From the NCBI GenBank assembly GCA_016281815.1, contig JAEEJK010000104.1, positions 1 to 64,000 of the forward strand: 64,000 nt of DNA. Direction: 5' to 3'. The position numbers and the translations under genes are program-made. Below are positions 26,252-35,412 of the stretch, one piece after another. Under the pieces are notes generated by a model. It worked only from the letters and a program-made list of their open reading frames with translations. It searched no databases and had not been told where the DNA came from. How positions within the stretch are numbered: the first letter of the stretch is position 1; every line of letters starts with the position of its first letter. This DNA is from Prevotella sp. (GTDB lineage Bacteria; Bacteroidota; Bacteroidia; Bacteroidales; Bacteroidaceae).

Positions 26252-27889
26252 TCACTCAGTGGGATATTCATACTTGCTGCCCGTCTGCTGGATGAGGGCA
26301 CGCTTGAATTTCTCCGGATAACCCGGACGCTTGGGCCGAGTGCCCAGTCCATACTGGTCGCGGGTGAAGAGGCCATTCTCCTCCGGATGGATGATCATAT
26401 CGTTGTATTTCACGATGAGATAACGGGCAAGGACATTCCAGCGTGCGAGCATCTCCTGCGCTTTCTCCACGCTGTAGAGATTGAGGAACTCCGCTGCTTT
26501 CTCCGGGCTTCCCTCACACAGTTGCAAGGCCACGTCCTCGACCATCTTCTGTCCATCGAAGTAAGAGTTCTCCAGTGAGTCGCGCACCTCCTTGAGCGAC
26601 GGGAACAACAAAGAATAACGCGGATAGACCATATTGGCCACCCAATTGCATACCCAGAACGCATTCTTGTCAGAGAAATTGATCTCATCAGCCCCCGGAG
26701 TGTTGTAGCACTCCGGCCGATTGGTCATACTGCAATAGATAGGTGTGTAAGCCACCATATTGCCATCATCATTTCCCCACCACATCAGTCCACCAACCTG
26801 ACGTGGCATCCACGAGCGCATCTGGCTGACATAGGAAAAACCTGTCTGCTGTGTAGATGTGGGGCGCTCGTTGAAATATTTCTTGCCATCCACCTCAAAG
26901 GAGAGAGGCGTAGGCCTGTAAGGCATCTCCCAGATACCGCCACCTATATCACTGTCGAGAGCGAAAGGCGTACCCTCATAATGGTCGCGCATGCACTCCA
27001 TCACCTCGCGTACGCTGACTTTGTGGTTAGGCACTATCCACAGGGGCATCTGTTCATCATACGCCTCCTTTCCCATGGCGTAAGGCAGATAGCGGTTCAT
27101 CTCAGAACTGAAATGGTTGAAGAAACTCCACACGCGAGCCTCACAGAAGCGGCGGGCAGAGAAATCGGGTTTGGCATAGGTCTCATTCCAACTGAAATCC
27201 GCATCCTTACCAGTGTACCACCCCATTTTTTTTGCATACTTCACCACGTTTTTGGAATAGAGCACGTTGGCCTTGTCCTTCATATTGAACTTGTTGATGC
27301 GACTCTGGTTGGCGTGTGCACAGATGGCATTGTCGGGGATGCGTATCGCCACCCATACAGCACTCTTGCTGCCAGGTCCCATGCCCATCATCTCCATGAT
27401 CCACGCCTCGTTGGGGTCGCAGATGGTAAACGTCTCACCCTCAGAGTTGTAACCATAGGTCTCCACCAGACGGGTCATCACCTGAATGGCCTCCCGGGCT
27501 GTCTTCGACCGCTGGAGTGCCAGGTATATCAGCGAGCCATAGTCGATGATGCCGGTAGAGTCCACCATTTCCTCGCGTCCGCCATAAGTGGTTTCTCCGA
27601 TGGTGACCTGATACTCGTTGATGTTTCCGATCACATTATAGGTCTCAGGAGCCTCCGGTATCTCACCATGGTATTTGTTGGAGTCCCAGTCGTAGATCTT
27701 GCGCATCTCTCCGGGAGCATGCTTGGCAGCCGGATAGTGGCACAGGAACTGAAACATGCCATAGTCGTCAGCGTTATAGGTACAGATCACCGAACCATCG
27801 GTGCTGGCATCCTTGCCCACAATGAAATTGGTGCATGCAGACGCATACGTGGCCAAACACAGGAACAGCAATGAAATAGTCTTTCTCAT
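26252..27889 (-). CDS. C69 family dipeptidase (secreted)
   Basis: 545 residues. A signal peptide ends at SA, exposing Cys19 in CTNFIVGKDASTDGS; in family C69 the exposed cysteine is the N-terminal nucleophile. Further signatures: YNADDYG, ICDPNEAWIMEMMG and the ARFCEARVWSFFN region. These enzymes release dipeptides of broad specificity, here likely in the periplasm. The 56-nt gap to the M23 gene contains a small hairpin. Confidence 0.93.
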   Translation of the reverse strand: MRKTISLLFLCLATYASACTNFIVGKDASTDGSVICTYNADDYGMFQFLCHYPAAKHAPGEMRKIYDWDSNKYHGEIPEAPETYNVIGNINEYQVTIGETTYGGREEMVDSTGIIDYGSLIYLALQRSKTAREAIQVMTRLVETYGYNSEGETFTICDPNEAWIMEMMGMGPGSKSAVWVAIRIPDNAICAHANQSRINKFNMKDKANVLYSKNVVKYAKKMGWYTGKDADFSWNETYAKPDFSARRFCEARVWSFFNHFSSEMNRYLPYAMGKEAYDEQMPLWIVPNHKVSVREVMECMRDHYEGTPFALDSDIGGGIWEMPYRPTPLSFEVDGKKYFNERPTSTQQTGFSYVSQMRSWMPRQVGGLMWWGNDDGNMVAYTPIYCSMTNRPECYNTPGADEINFSDKNAFWVCNWVANMVYPRYSLLFPSLKEVRDSLENSYFDGQKMVEDVALQLCEGSPEKAAEFLNLYSVEKAQEMLARWNVLARYLIVKYNDMIIHPEENGLFTRDQYGLGTRPKRPGYPEKFKRALIQQTGSKYEYPTE

Positions 27890-27906
27890 AGGATGAATTT
27901 TTATAG

Positions 27907-27925
27907 GTGGGCATCAAATACCCAC
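27907..27925 (-). terminator. Weak hairpin between M23 and dipeptidase genes
   Basis: On the minus strand GTGGGTA-TTTGA-TGCCCAC (one G-T pair) lies between the M23 stop and the dipeptidase start, followed by TATAAAAATT. It may be a partial terminator or processing site. Confidence 0.4.
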
Positions 27926-27945
27926 AGATTAGTTAAACTATAATT

Positions 27946-29619
27946 TCAATACAAGACAGTGGCATCAAAGACCGACTCGTTGCCGATGCGGTCGCGTGCC
28001 AGCAGGCGGAGTTGTCTTTCCTGACCTTTGGGCACCACCGGTGTGTCGCGCAGGTCACAGATGATGCGAGAGGATTTCTTGATATGGTCGAAAAGCACGA
28101 ACTCCCCGTCGAGGTATCCCTCAAAGCCCTTGATGCCCGACTGATTGTCCTTAAGGTCAAACAGCAGCAGCGGTTCCTCCGTCCACGTCCTCTGGTTGAG
28201 CGGGATGATGGAGGGCGGTGTATCGTCCAATGCGACAGAGAAAGCATCGCCGATGTCGTCGATCTCACCTTTTATCCACCCGTCGGCATAGGAACCTCCC
28301 ACAAATACGGTTTTGTCCTGCTCAGGGTCGAGTTCGTTGCGTCGGTCTCTTTTCCGAGCCGCGATGTATAGTTTTTCGGTATCTTCCACCCCCTCCCTGA
28401 CCTGCAAACTCAGAGACGCTTTCTGATAGAGCGGGATGGATTTCCTCGCCAGCAGGAACTCATCGGAACACCCATTCCTGATTCGTCTTGCCGATGGCGA
28501 CACCTTGGCATCATTGAGCAAAGCCCCTTTGGGCAGATGCAGTTCCATGCCCTCCGTCTTGCACTCATTCTCCTCGGTCATCTTGAGTTGCAGGGAGTCG
28601 TCCACCTCAACGGGCCGGATGGTGTCGGGCCTCGCCATGACGACGAAAGAATAACGGGACGAGTTGCCAAAAAAGTCGCTGAGCACATAAGTGAGCAGAT
28701 AATCGCGTTCCTGGCAGAAGTTCACCACCCCATTGTTCTTGTCCGCCTTGAGGAAAGACAATCTGTTGCCCGGCAGGATGAACGAGCGCAGGAACCACTG
28801 CTGATTTTTGGCAAAATAGTCATAGTCGCCCCACACATTGACCATCTTGTTCTCACTCACCGGGATGTTGTCAATTTCACTGGAGAACACCTCGTTTCCA
28901 TCCACCAGCAAGGCGGTGTGGCGGATGCCGTAGCGGTTGTAGGACCCTTGCATGAAATCCTCCGCATACAGTCCGAAACCCACCTTTCCCCATGCCGTCA
29001 GGGAATCGGCAATGATGTCATTGATGAAATCAAACCGCTGCTGCTCACTTTTCCCGCAGAATACGCCCTGCCCCTCCACCGGATAGGCCATGAAGGCATG
29101 GGCTTTGGGTGCGATGCTGTCGGTGAGCAGGTCGGGGAGGAAGTCCAGCGGATCCATCATGTTCCATGTAGAGGTCTCATGGATTTCCAAATGCAGGTGA
29201 GGCCCCATGCTGGCGCCCGTGTCTCCGCTGAGAGCGACCAACTGTCCCTGAGCCACCGGGCAATCGGTCGCCTCAAGGGTTATGTCCACGTCGGTCTCAT
29301 GATGTTGGTACTGCCATTTCCTCACCTGTGCCTCGATGATGGGAGCGAAACGCTGCAGATGGGCATACACGCTGGTGTATCCCTCAGGGTGACGTATATA
29401 TATGGCGTTTCCCATGCCGCCCACATTGACGGTCACGCGCGAGACATATCCATCTCCGATGGAATAGACAGCCTTTCCCTCCTCCTGCAAAGTCTTGATA
29501 TCCAGTCCGCCATGGAAATGGTTGGGTCTGGGTTCTCCGAAATTGCCAGCCAGTGATACATCGAAATGCACGGGTGACAAGTAGGTGACAGCAGCGAGGA
29601 TGATGTGTGCAAACAACAT
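27946..29619 (-). CDS. M23 family metallopeptidase
   Basis: 557 residues with a short N-terminal signal sequence (MLFAHIILAAVTYLS). The LytM/M23 domain (about 20-165) has the zinc ligands His and Asp in NHFHGGLDI and the HLHLEIH motif. It probably cuts peptidoglycan cross-bridges. The C-terminal 390 residues are beta-rich and of unknown role. It follows the DUF4296 gene by 11 nt, so it belongs to the ileS-lspA run. Confidence 0.93.
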   Translation of the reverse strand: MLFAHIILAAVTYLSPVHFDVSLAGNFGEPRPNHFHGGLDIKTLQEEGKAVYSIGDGYVSRVTVNVGGMGNAIYIRHPEGYTSVYAHLQRFAPIIEAQVRKWQYQHHETDVDITLEATDCPVAQGQLVALSGDTGASMGPHLHLEIHETSTWNMMDPLDFLPDLLTDSIAPKAHAFMAYPVEGQGVFCGKSEQQRFDFINDIIADSLTAWGKVGFGLYAEDFMQGSYNRYGIRHTALLVDGNEVFSSEIDNIPVSENKMVNVWGDYDYFAKNQQWFLRSFILPGNRLSFLKADKNNGVVNFCQERDYLLTYVLSDFFGNSSRYSFVVMARPDTIRPVEVDDSLQLKMTEENECKTEGMELHLPKGALLNDAKVSPSARRIRNGCSDEFLLARKSIPLYQKASLSLQVREGVEDTEKLYIAARKRDRRNELDPEQDKTVFVGGSYADGWIKGEIDDIGDAFSVALDDTPPSIIPLNQRTWTEEPLLLFDLKDNQSGIKGFEGYLDGEFVLFDHIKKSSRIICDLRDTPVVPKGQERQLRLLARDRIGNESVFDATVLY

Positions 29620-29630
29620 TTTACAAACGG

Positions 29631-30599
29631 TTATTGAGTGGGGGTCAGAGAAGTCGGCATATTGGGTTGTGCGGACGACCTTGGAGTCTCCTCCTGCCCT
29701 TGTCCGTCGGACACCTCAGGACGCATGGATATGGAAGGTCGTGCAGAAGGAGGCGTGATGCCAGTCGCACCATTCTCCAGTTCATCCTCCTCCCCCTCCT
29801 TCTTTGGCGGAGCGGTGTGCATCCTCAGCAATCGCATGTTGCTGACCGACATCAGTTTCAGCGACTGTGAGGGAGTGGATCCGTAGTTTCCTTTGCCAAG
29901 GTGGATGAATCCCCATACCCGCTTAATGCCGATACGTCCTTCATCTGACAGTTGGAGGTTGTAGGGAAGGTCGGACGTGATATGATCGACCATGGTCGCC
30001 GTGCTGTCATTTTTGTAAGTGACAGCCAGCAGCGCGATGCCGTCCTTGATGCCTTCCTGCAAGATGAACTGATTGTCAAAACTCAGAATCATCTTGTCGC
30101 CCGGATGGTAGGCAGAGTCGGCCTTGACATCAAAGGAGACAGTGTTGTAAGGAGCCTGCGGGATGAGCACTGTGGAACGCTCGTTGCGCCACACCGTCGC
30201 CGTATCCCCCTGTGCCATGACACCGCCAAACTGACTGAGTTCGTTGGCAGTAGCACCCAGGGCGATGGCATCATTGTTCAACCGCTTGGCCAGATTGGCA
30301 TAGATATCATGCAGCCGATCCGCATGACGGTAGTAATAGACCAAAGAAGAGTCCAGTTCAGCCTCCGTGATGCCGTGTTTCCTCAACGCCGCCTCTCGGT
30401 AGGCCTGTCTTCTGTAGGCCAGGTCCGAATAATTGGATTCGGCATAAGCCATACCGTCAGCCACATGATAGTCATACAGAATATCCTCCAATTCCTTGGG
30501 CTGCAGGAACTGCTTTGGCACTCCCGGTTTGCAACCCATAAGCGCCATGACCATCATCATGACGCCACAGACGGGCAAGATACGGAGGATTCTGACCAT
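29631..30599 (-). CDS. DUF4296 domain lipoprotein
   Basis: 322 residues from the ATG at 30599, 4 nt after the lspA stop; earlier in-frame starts at 30641 and 30740 lie within lspA. The N-terminus MVRILRILPVCGVM ends in a lipobox LMGC, so it is a predicted lipoprotein. The DUF4296 region (about 30-110) contains ELEDILYDYHVADGMAY. The tail (about 265-322) is Pro/Ser/Gln-rich and probably disordered. The family sits next to lspA across Bacteroidota, with unknown function. Confidence 0.88.
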   Translation of the reverse strand: MVRILRILPVCGVMMMVMALMGCKPGVPKQFLQPKELEDILYDYHVADGMAYAESNYSDLAYRRQAYREAALRKHGITEAELDSSLVYYYRHADRLHDIYANLAKRLNNDAIALGATANELSQFGGVMAQGDTATVWRNERSTVLIPQAPYNTVSFDVKADSAYHPGDKMILSFDNQFILQEGIKDGIALLAVTYKNDSTATMVDHITSDLPYNLQLSDEGRIGIKRVWGFIHLGKGNYGSTPSQSLKLMSVSNMRLLRMHTAPPKKEGEEDELENGATGITPPSARPSISMRPEVSDGQGQEETPRSSAQPNMPTSLTPTQ

Positions 30600-30603
30600 A
30601 GGC

Positions 30604-31302
30604 TTATTCTTGAAGTTGTGTTTCTTCGCTTTTCTCGCCATCCTCGTTACCCACACTTTCCTCACCCTCTTTCTTCTCCTCCTTTGAGGCAGAGATGCCC
30701 CCCAGTTCACGCCGGAAGAAGAGCAGCAGTGCCACGACACTTACGCTGATGCTTGAGTCTGCGAAATTGAAGATGGGACTGAAGAAGATGAAGTGGTCAC
30801 CTCCCCAGATGGGCAGCCAGTCCGGAAGATAGGTATCAATAATGGGGAAATAGAACATATCGACCACCTTGCCGTAGAAAACCGGTGCATAGCCATCGCC
30901 CCACGGCACGAATTGCGCAATGGCATCATTGGTGGATGCAGAAAACACCTGTCCATAGCACAGGCAGTCGATGATATTGCCCCCTGCGCCCGCCAACAGC
31001 ATGGACAGGCAGACGACATATCCCCATCGCGCGCCCTTCCGAATCTGGCGGTAGAGATAGATACCTATGACAATAACCGCCAGAACTCTGAACAGCGTGA
31101 GCACCAACTTGTTGATGAACGTCATGCCGTATGCCATTCCCTCGTTCTCTATGAAATAGATGAAGAACCAATCCGTGACACGGATAGATTCGTGAAGGAA
31201 CATTCCGGTCTTGACCTCAATCTTGATGATCTGGTCGATGACGAGAATCAGCAGCACAATCAGGCACGCGACACTGCCTTTAGAGAACAGTTTGCCAATC
31301 AT
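30604..31302 (-). CDS. lspA: Lipoprotein signal peptidase (signal peptidase II)
   Basis: 232 residues, four membrane segments. It cleaves prolipoprotein signal peptides before the lipidated cysteine. The two catalytic aspartates are in GGNIIDCLC and FNFADSSIS; the N-terminal LVIDQIIK is also typical. The soluble C-terminal tail (about 35 residues, Lys/Glu-rich) is an extension beyond the usual 160-200 residue length, and an internal loop (about 115-160) is long, as in other Bacteroidota. Its ATG overlaps the upstream stop by 4 nt. Confidence 0.96.
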   Translation of the reverse strand: MIGKLFSKGSVACLIVLLILVIDQIIKIEVKTGMFLHESIRVTDWFFIYFIENEGMAYGMTFINKLVLTLFRVLAVIVIGIYLYRQIRKGARWGYVVCLSMLLAGAGGNIIDCLCYGQVFSASTNDAIAQFVPWGDGYAPVFYGKVVDMFYFPIIDTYLPDWLPIWGGDHFIFFSPIFNFADSSISVSVVALLLFFRRELGGISASKEEKKEGEESVGNEDGEKSEETQLQE

Positions 31303-31685
31303 CCGTTCTTATTTCTGGCATTTTTGGATGCTACGCTCAGCGTGGCATGTGGTACGATGCGCAGTCTTTCCTTCGGTATCAACTCACCAGTGATACGGTC
31401 GATGCCATAGGTCTTGTTCTCGATGCGCACCAATGCTGCCTCCAGTCCGAGGATGAACTTCTGCTGCCGGCCAGCCAACTGCACGAGTTGCTCCTTGCTT
31501 TGGGTGGCACTGCCCTCCTCCAGCACCTTATAGGTGGGAGAGGTGTCGTCCACATCGTTGCCATCAGCATTCATCAACTGGCGCATCATCATGTTGTAGT
31601 CACGGCGGGCCAGTTCAAGTTTCTCTGTGATAATAGCGCGGAACTCCTCAAGTTCCTCATCACTATAACGTGTTTTCTCTGCCAT
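31299..31685 (-). CDS. TraR/DksA-like protein lacking the Cys4 zinc finger
   Basis: 128 residues: N-terminal coiled coil (SDEELEEFRAIITEKLELARRDY), an acidic segment (NDVDDTSPTYKVLEEG), and a C-terminal region in the DksA pattern TYGIDRITGELIPKERLRIVPHATL. DksA/TraR proteins bind RNA polymerase with ppGpp and usually hold a zinc with four cysteines; none is present here. The position between ileS and lspA is conserved in the phylum. Confidence 0.92.
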   Translation of the reverse strand: MAEKTRYSDEELEEFRAIITEKLELARRDYNMMMRQLMNADGNDVDDTSPTYKVLEEGSATQSKEQLVQLAGRQQKFILGLEAALVRIENKTYGIDRITGELIPKERLRIVPHATLSVASKNARNKNG

Positions 31686-31721
31686 ATTAATTAGGTAGGG
31701 TTTAAATGGTTTAGGTATGGA

Positions 31722-34700
31722 TTATTTCTTATCAACTTTGATGTTGAGTGTAAAGTCGTCAAAAGCAACGGCAGGGCCGTCGTTCTCAGCGAAAGTGATG
31801 CTGTCTGCCAGCACCTGGGTACGGACATAATCTCCGAAATCAGCCATGGCCTCCTCCACCTTTTCCTGCGGTGTGACAGTCACATCGATGCGGTCGGTGA
31901 TTTCCAGTCCATTGTCTTTGCGGAGGTTCTGCACACGGTTAATGAGTTCGCGTGCCATGCCCTCTCTGATGAGTTGCTCGTTGAGTTCCACCTCCAGCGC
32001 CACTGTGAGGTTTCCGTCATTGGCCACGAGCCATCCCGGAATATCCTCACTGATGATCTCCAAGTCGGCCGCCTCCACGGTGACAGGCTGGCCATCTACC
32101 ACGATGTTGAACACGCCCTCTTTCTCCAACTGAGCGATTTCGGGCTGTGAGAGTTCTGCCATGGCATTGGCGACACCTTTCATGAGTTTTCCGTATTTCT
32201 TACCCATCACGCGGAAATTGCACTTCACCTTCTTGACCAGGAGTCCCTCTCCGTCAGCGAACTTGAGTTCCTTGACGTTCACCTCATTGAGGATGATGCC
32301 GGAGACCGCCTGGAGGCGGCTGCGCTGCAACTCGTCGGTGGCAGGAATCATGATGCATTGGAGTGGTTGGCGCACCTTGATGTCAGCCTTGCGGCGAAGA
32401 GCCAGCACCATGGAGGTCACTTTCTGCGCCAGGTTGCCCATCCGCTCCTCCAGTTCAGCATCGATGAGGCTCTCATCAGCCACAGGGAATTTGGTGAGGT
32501 GGACGCTGTCGGCCTCAGCCTTTCCTACCGGCTGCGTGAGGTCAAGGTACAGGCGGTCGGCATAGAACGGTGAGAACGGAGCCAGCAACTTGGCCACGGT
32601 CACCAAACAGGTATAGAGAGTCTGATAGGCACTGAGTTTGTCGGTGCTCATGTCCTTGCCCCAGAAACGCTTTCTGTTGAGTCTCACATACCAATTGGAC
32701 AGGTGACTGTCGATGAACTCATCAATCAGTCGTCCTGCTTTGGTTGGCTCATAGTCAGCAAGGCTCTCGTCCACGCCCTTGATGAGCGTGTTGAGTTGTG
32801 AGAGAATCCATCGGTCGATCTCAGGACGCTCAGCCACAGGAACCTCAGGCTGAGAGCAGTCGAATCCATCCACATTGGCATAGAGAGCGAAGAACGAATA
32901 GGTATTGTAGAGTGTGCCGAAGAGTTTGCGACGCAGTTCTTCCACTCCAGCCGTATCGAATTTCAGGTTGTCCCACGGTTGGGAGTTGGTCATCATGTAG
33001 AAGCGCAGGGCATCAGCACCATATTTGGCGATTGTCTCGAACGGGTCGACAGCATTGCCCAGGCGCTTGCTCATCTTGTTGCCCTTGGCGTCCAGCACCA
33101 GACCTGTAGAGATGACGTTGCTGAAAGCCACACTGTCGAAGACCATCGTTCCGATGGCATGCAGCGTGAAGAACCATCCGCGGGTCTGGTCGACGCCCTC
33201 GCTGATGAAGTCGGCGGGGAAGGCCTTTCCCTTGTCCACCAAGTCAGCATTCTCAAACGGATAGTGGATTTGAGCGTAAGGCATCGAACCAGAGTCAAAC
33301 CACACGTCGATGAGGTCAGACTCGCGTTTCATGGGATGTCCCTTTGAAGAAACGAGCAGAATATCGTCGACATAAGGTCTGTGCATATCGATTCTCTCAT
33401 AATTTTCCTGAGAATAGTCACCTGGAACGAATCCCTTGTCTTTCAGTGGGTTGGAAGGCATGACACCGGCTTCCACGGCTTTCTCTATCTCATCGTACAG
33501 TTGTTGGAGCGAACCGATACAGATGGTCTCCCCGTCCTCCTCATTCACCCAAATGGGCAATGGCGTACCCCAGAAGCGGCTGCGGCTGAGGTTCCAGTCA
33601 TTGAGGTTTTCCAGCCAGTTGCCGAATCGCCCTGTACCCGTTGATTCTGGTTTCCAGTTGATTTTCAGATTCAGTTCTGACATGCGCTCCTTGCTGGCGG
33701 TGCTGCGGATGAACCAACTGTCGAGGGGATAATAAAGCACTGGCTTGTCTGTTCGCCAGCAGTGTGGATAGTTGTGCTCATGCTTCTCAATCTTGAATGC
33801 CTTGTTTTCGGCCTTCAGGTCCATGCAGATGGTGATGTCGAGCGTCTCGTCCTTTTCTGAGAGCGACTCATCATAGGCATTCTTGACATAACGTCCTGCG
33901 TAACGGCTCCAGAGCGGGAGGTTGATATATTGGGCAACAAACTCCGGGTCAAGGTCTTCGACAGCAAAATACTTGCCCTCAAAATCCACCACCGGGCGCT
34001 GGTGTCCCTTCTTGTCAACCATCACGATGGGCGGAACGCCTGCTTTTTTAGCCACATTGGCATCGTCGGCACCGAAATTGGGCGCGATATGCACGATACC
34101 CGTACCATCCTCGGTAGTCACGTAACTGCCAGGAATCACACGGAAGGCACCGTCTGTCAGGGGTTTGACCATCGGCATCAACTGCTCATAGCACATGCCC
34201 TCAAGGTCGGTTCCGACATATCGTCCCACGATGGTCCACGGAATGATCTTATCGCCCTTTTGGTAGGCATTGAGGTCTGCGTCGCGTCCTTTCTCATTGA
34301 AATATGCAGAGAGGCGTGCCTCTGCCAGCACGACGGTGACAGGTTCTGCGGTGTAGGGATTGTAAGTCCTCACGGCCACATAGTCAATTTTCGGTCCCAC
34401 GCAAAGTGCTGAGTTGGCAGCAAGGGTCCACGGTGTGGTGGTCCATGCGAGGAAATACGCCTTGCCCCATCCTTCCATCTCAGGTTTTGGGGTAGTGATG
34501 GCAAACTGAGCCGTGCAGGTCGTATCCTTCACGAAACGGTAGCATCCGGGCTGGTTGAGTTCATGGCTTGAAAGCCCAGTTCCTGCAGCCGGAGAATAAG
34601 GTTGGATGGTATATCCCTTGTAAAGCAGACCTTTGTCATACAACTGTTTGAGCAGCCACCAAAGGGTCTCAATATACTTGTTGTCGTAAGTGATGTAAGG

Positions 34701-35159
34701 ATTGTCGAGGTCAACCCAATAACCGATTTTCTCTGTCAGTTCATCCCACTCATGGGTGAACATCATGACATTCTCGCGGCATTTGCGGTTGTAGTCCTCC
34801 ACGGAGATGTATCGGGGGCTTTCAGGATTGTCGATGTCAGCCTTGGTGATGCCCAACTCCTTCTCCACGCCCAGTTCGACGGGAAGTCCATGAGTATCCC
34901 ATCCTGCCTTGCGCTTCACCTGGAATCCTTTCATTGTCTTGTAACGGTTGAAGGTATCCTTGATGGTGCGTGCCAACACATGATGTATGCCAGGGTGACC
35001 ATTGGCTGATGGAGGTCCCTCGTAGAAAACGAATTCCGGACATCCCTCACGTTCTTCTACCGACCGGCGGAAGACATCACCTTTTTTCCACTGTTCCAGC
35101 ACCTGATTGTTGATTTCAGTCAGATTAAGGTGCTCATACACGGCAAATTTCTTGGTCAT
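31722..35159 (-). CDS. ileS: Isoleucyl-tRNA synthetase
   Basis: 1145 residues from the ATG at 35159 (frame open to 35183). Class I synthetase: the HIGH-type motif is HPGIHHVLA (near residue 50) and the KMSKS loop is NKMSKRLGN. The editing domain lies between them, with GTGIVHIAPNFGADD, and an anticodon-binding domain follows. Length fits the long Bacteroidota form. A strong promoter lies upstream; no T-box is seen. Confidence 0.97.
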   Translation of the reverse strand: MTKKFAVYEHLNLTEINNQVLEQWKKGDVFRRSVEEREGCPEFVFYEGPPSANGHPGIHHVLARTIKDTFNRYKTMKGFQVKRKAGWDTHGLPVELGVEKELGITKADIDNPESPRYISVEDYNRKCRENVMMFTHEWDELTEKIGYWVDLDNPYITYDNKYIETLWWLLKQLYDKGLLYKGYTIQPYSPAAGTGLSSHELNQPGCYRFVKDTTCTAQFAITTPKPEMEGWGKAYFLAWTTTPWTLAANSALCVGPKIDYVAVRTYNPYTAEPVTVVLAEARLSAYFNEKGRDADLNAYQKGDKIIPWTIVGRYVGTDLEGMCYEQLMPMVKPLTDGAFRVIPGSYVTTEDGTGIVHIAPNFGADDANVAKKAGVPPIVMVDKKGHQRPVVDFEGKYFAVEDLDPEFVAQYINLPLWSRYAGRYVKNAYDESLSEKDETLDITICMDLKAENKAFKIEKHEHNYPHCWRTDKPVLYYPLDSWFIRSTASKERMSELNLKINWKPESTGTGRFGNWLENLNDWNLSRSRFWGTPLPIWVNEEDGETICIGSLQQLYDEIEKAVEAGVMPSNPLKDKGFVPGDYSQENYERIDMHRPYVDDILLVSSKGHPMKRESDLIDVWFDSGSMPYAQIHYPFENADLVDKGKAFPADFISEGVDQTRGWFFTLHAIGTMVFDSVAFSNVISTGLVLDAKGNKMSKRLGNAVDPFETIAKYGADALRFYMMTNSQPWDNLKFDTAGVEELRRKLFGTLYNTYSFFALYANVDGFDCSQPEVPVAERPEIDRWILSQLNTLIKGVDESLADYEPTKAGRLIDEFIDSHLSNWYVRLNRKRFWGKDMSTDKLSAYQTLYTCLVTVAKLLAPFSPFYADRLYLDLTQPVGKAEADSVHLTKFPVADESLIDAELEERMGNLAQKVTSMVLALRRKADIKVRQPLQCIMIPATDELQRSRLQAVSGIILNEVNVKELKFADGEGLLVKKVKCNFRVMGKKYGKLMKGVANAMAELSQPEIAQLEKEGVFNIVVDGQPVTVEAADLEIISEDIPGWLVANDGNLTVALEVELNEQLIREGMARELINRVQNLRKDNGLEITDRIDVTVTPQEKVEEAMADFGDYVRTQVLADSITFAENDGPAVAFDDFTLNIKVDKK

Positions 35160-35221
35160 AATGATCTTGCTGTTTTTTGTCAATTTGCGCCCATTTTGTT
35201 GGGTCTTTTTATTTTAAGGTG

Positions 35222-35252
35222 CAAAGTTACGAAAAATCGAGAGCAGAACAAA
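35222..35252 (-). promoter_or_regulatory. Promoter of ileS
   Basis: On the minus strand TTTG (35249-35252), 19 nt, TAACTTTG (35222-35229): a full match to the Bacteroidota consensus, with a start expected about 55 nt before the ileS ATG. Confidence 0.8.
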
Positions 35253-35412
35253 ATATGAAGCATTTTTTTTGTGCCGAGATGGAGCAACTTATCTAAAGTT
35301 AGGGAAAAACGAGATAAAAGCCATATTTATTTGAGTTTTCCAAGCGGCTTGTGGATACAAATATAGAGGATGGACTATTTTGCCGGATGGAGGACAGTGG
35401 TGAAGAGGACTT

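Noticed and set aside
35160..35260. Possible T-box leader for ileS
   Set aside because: The leader is only about 55 nt and lacks T-box motifs; a normal promoter explains it.
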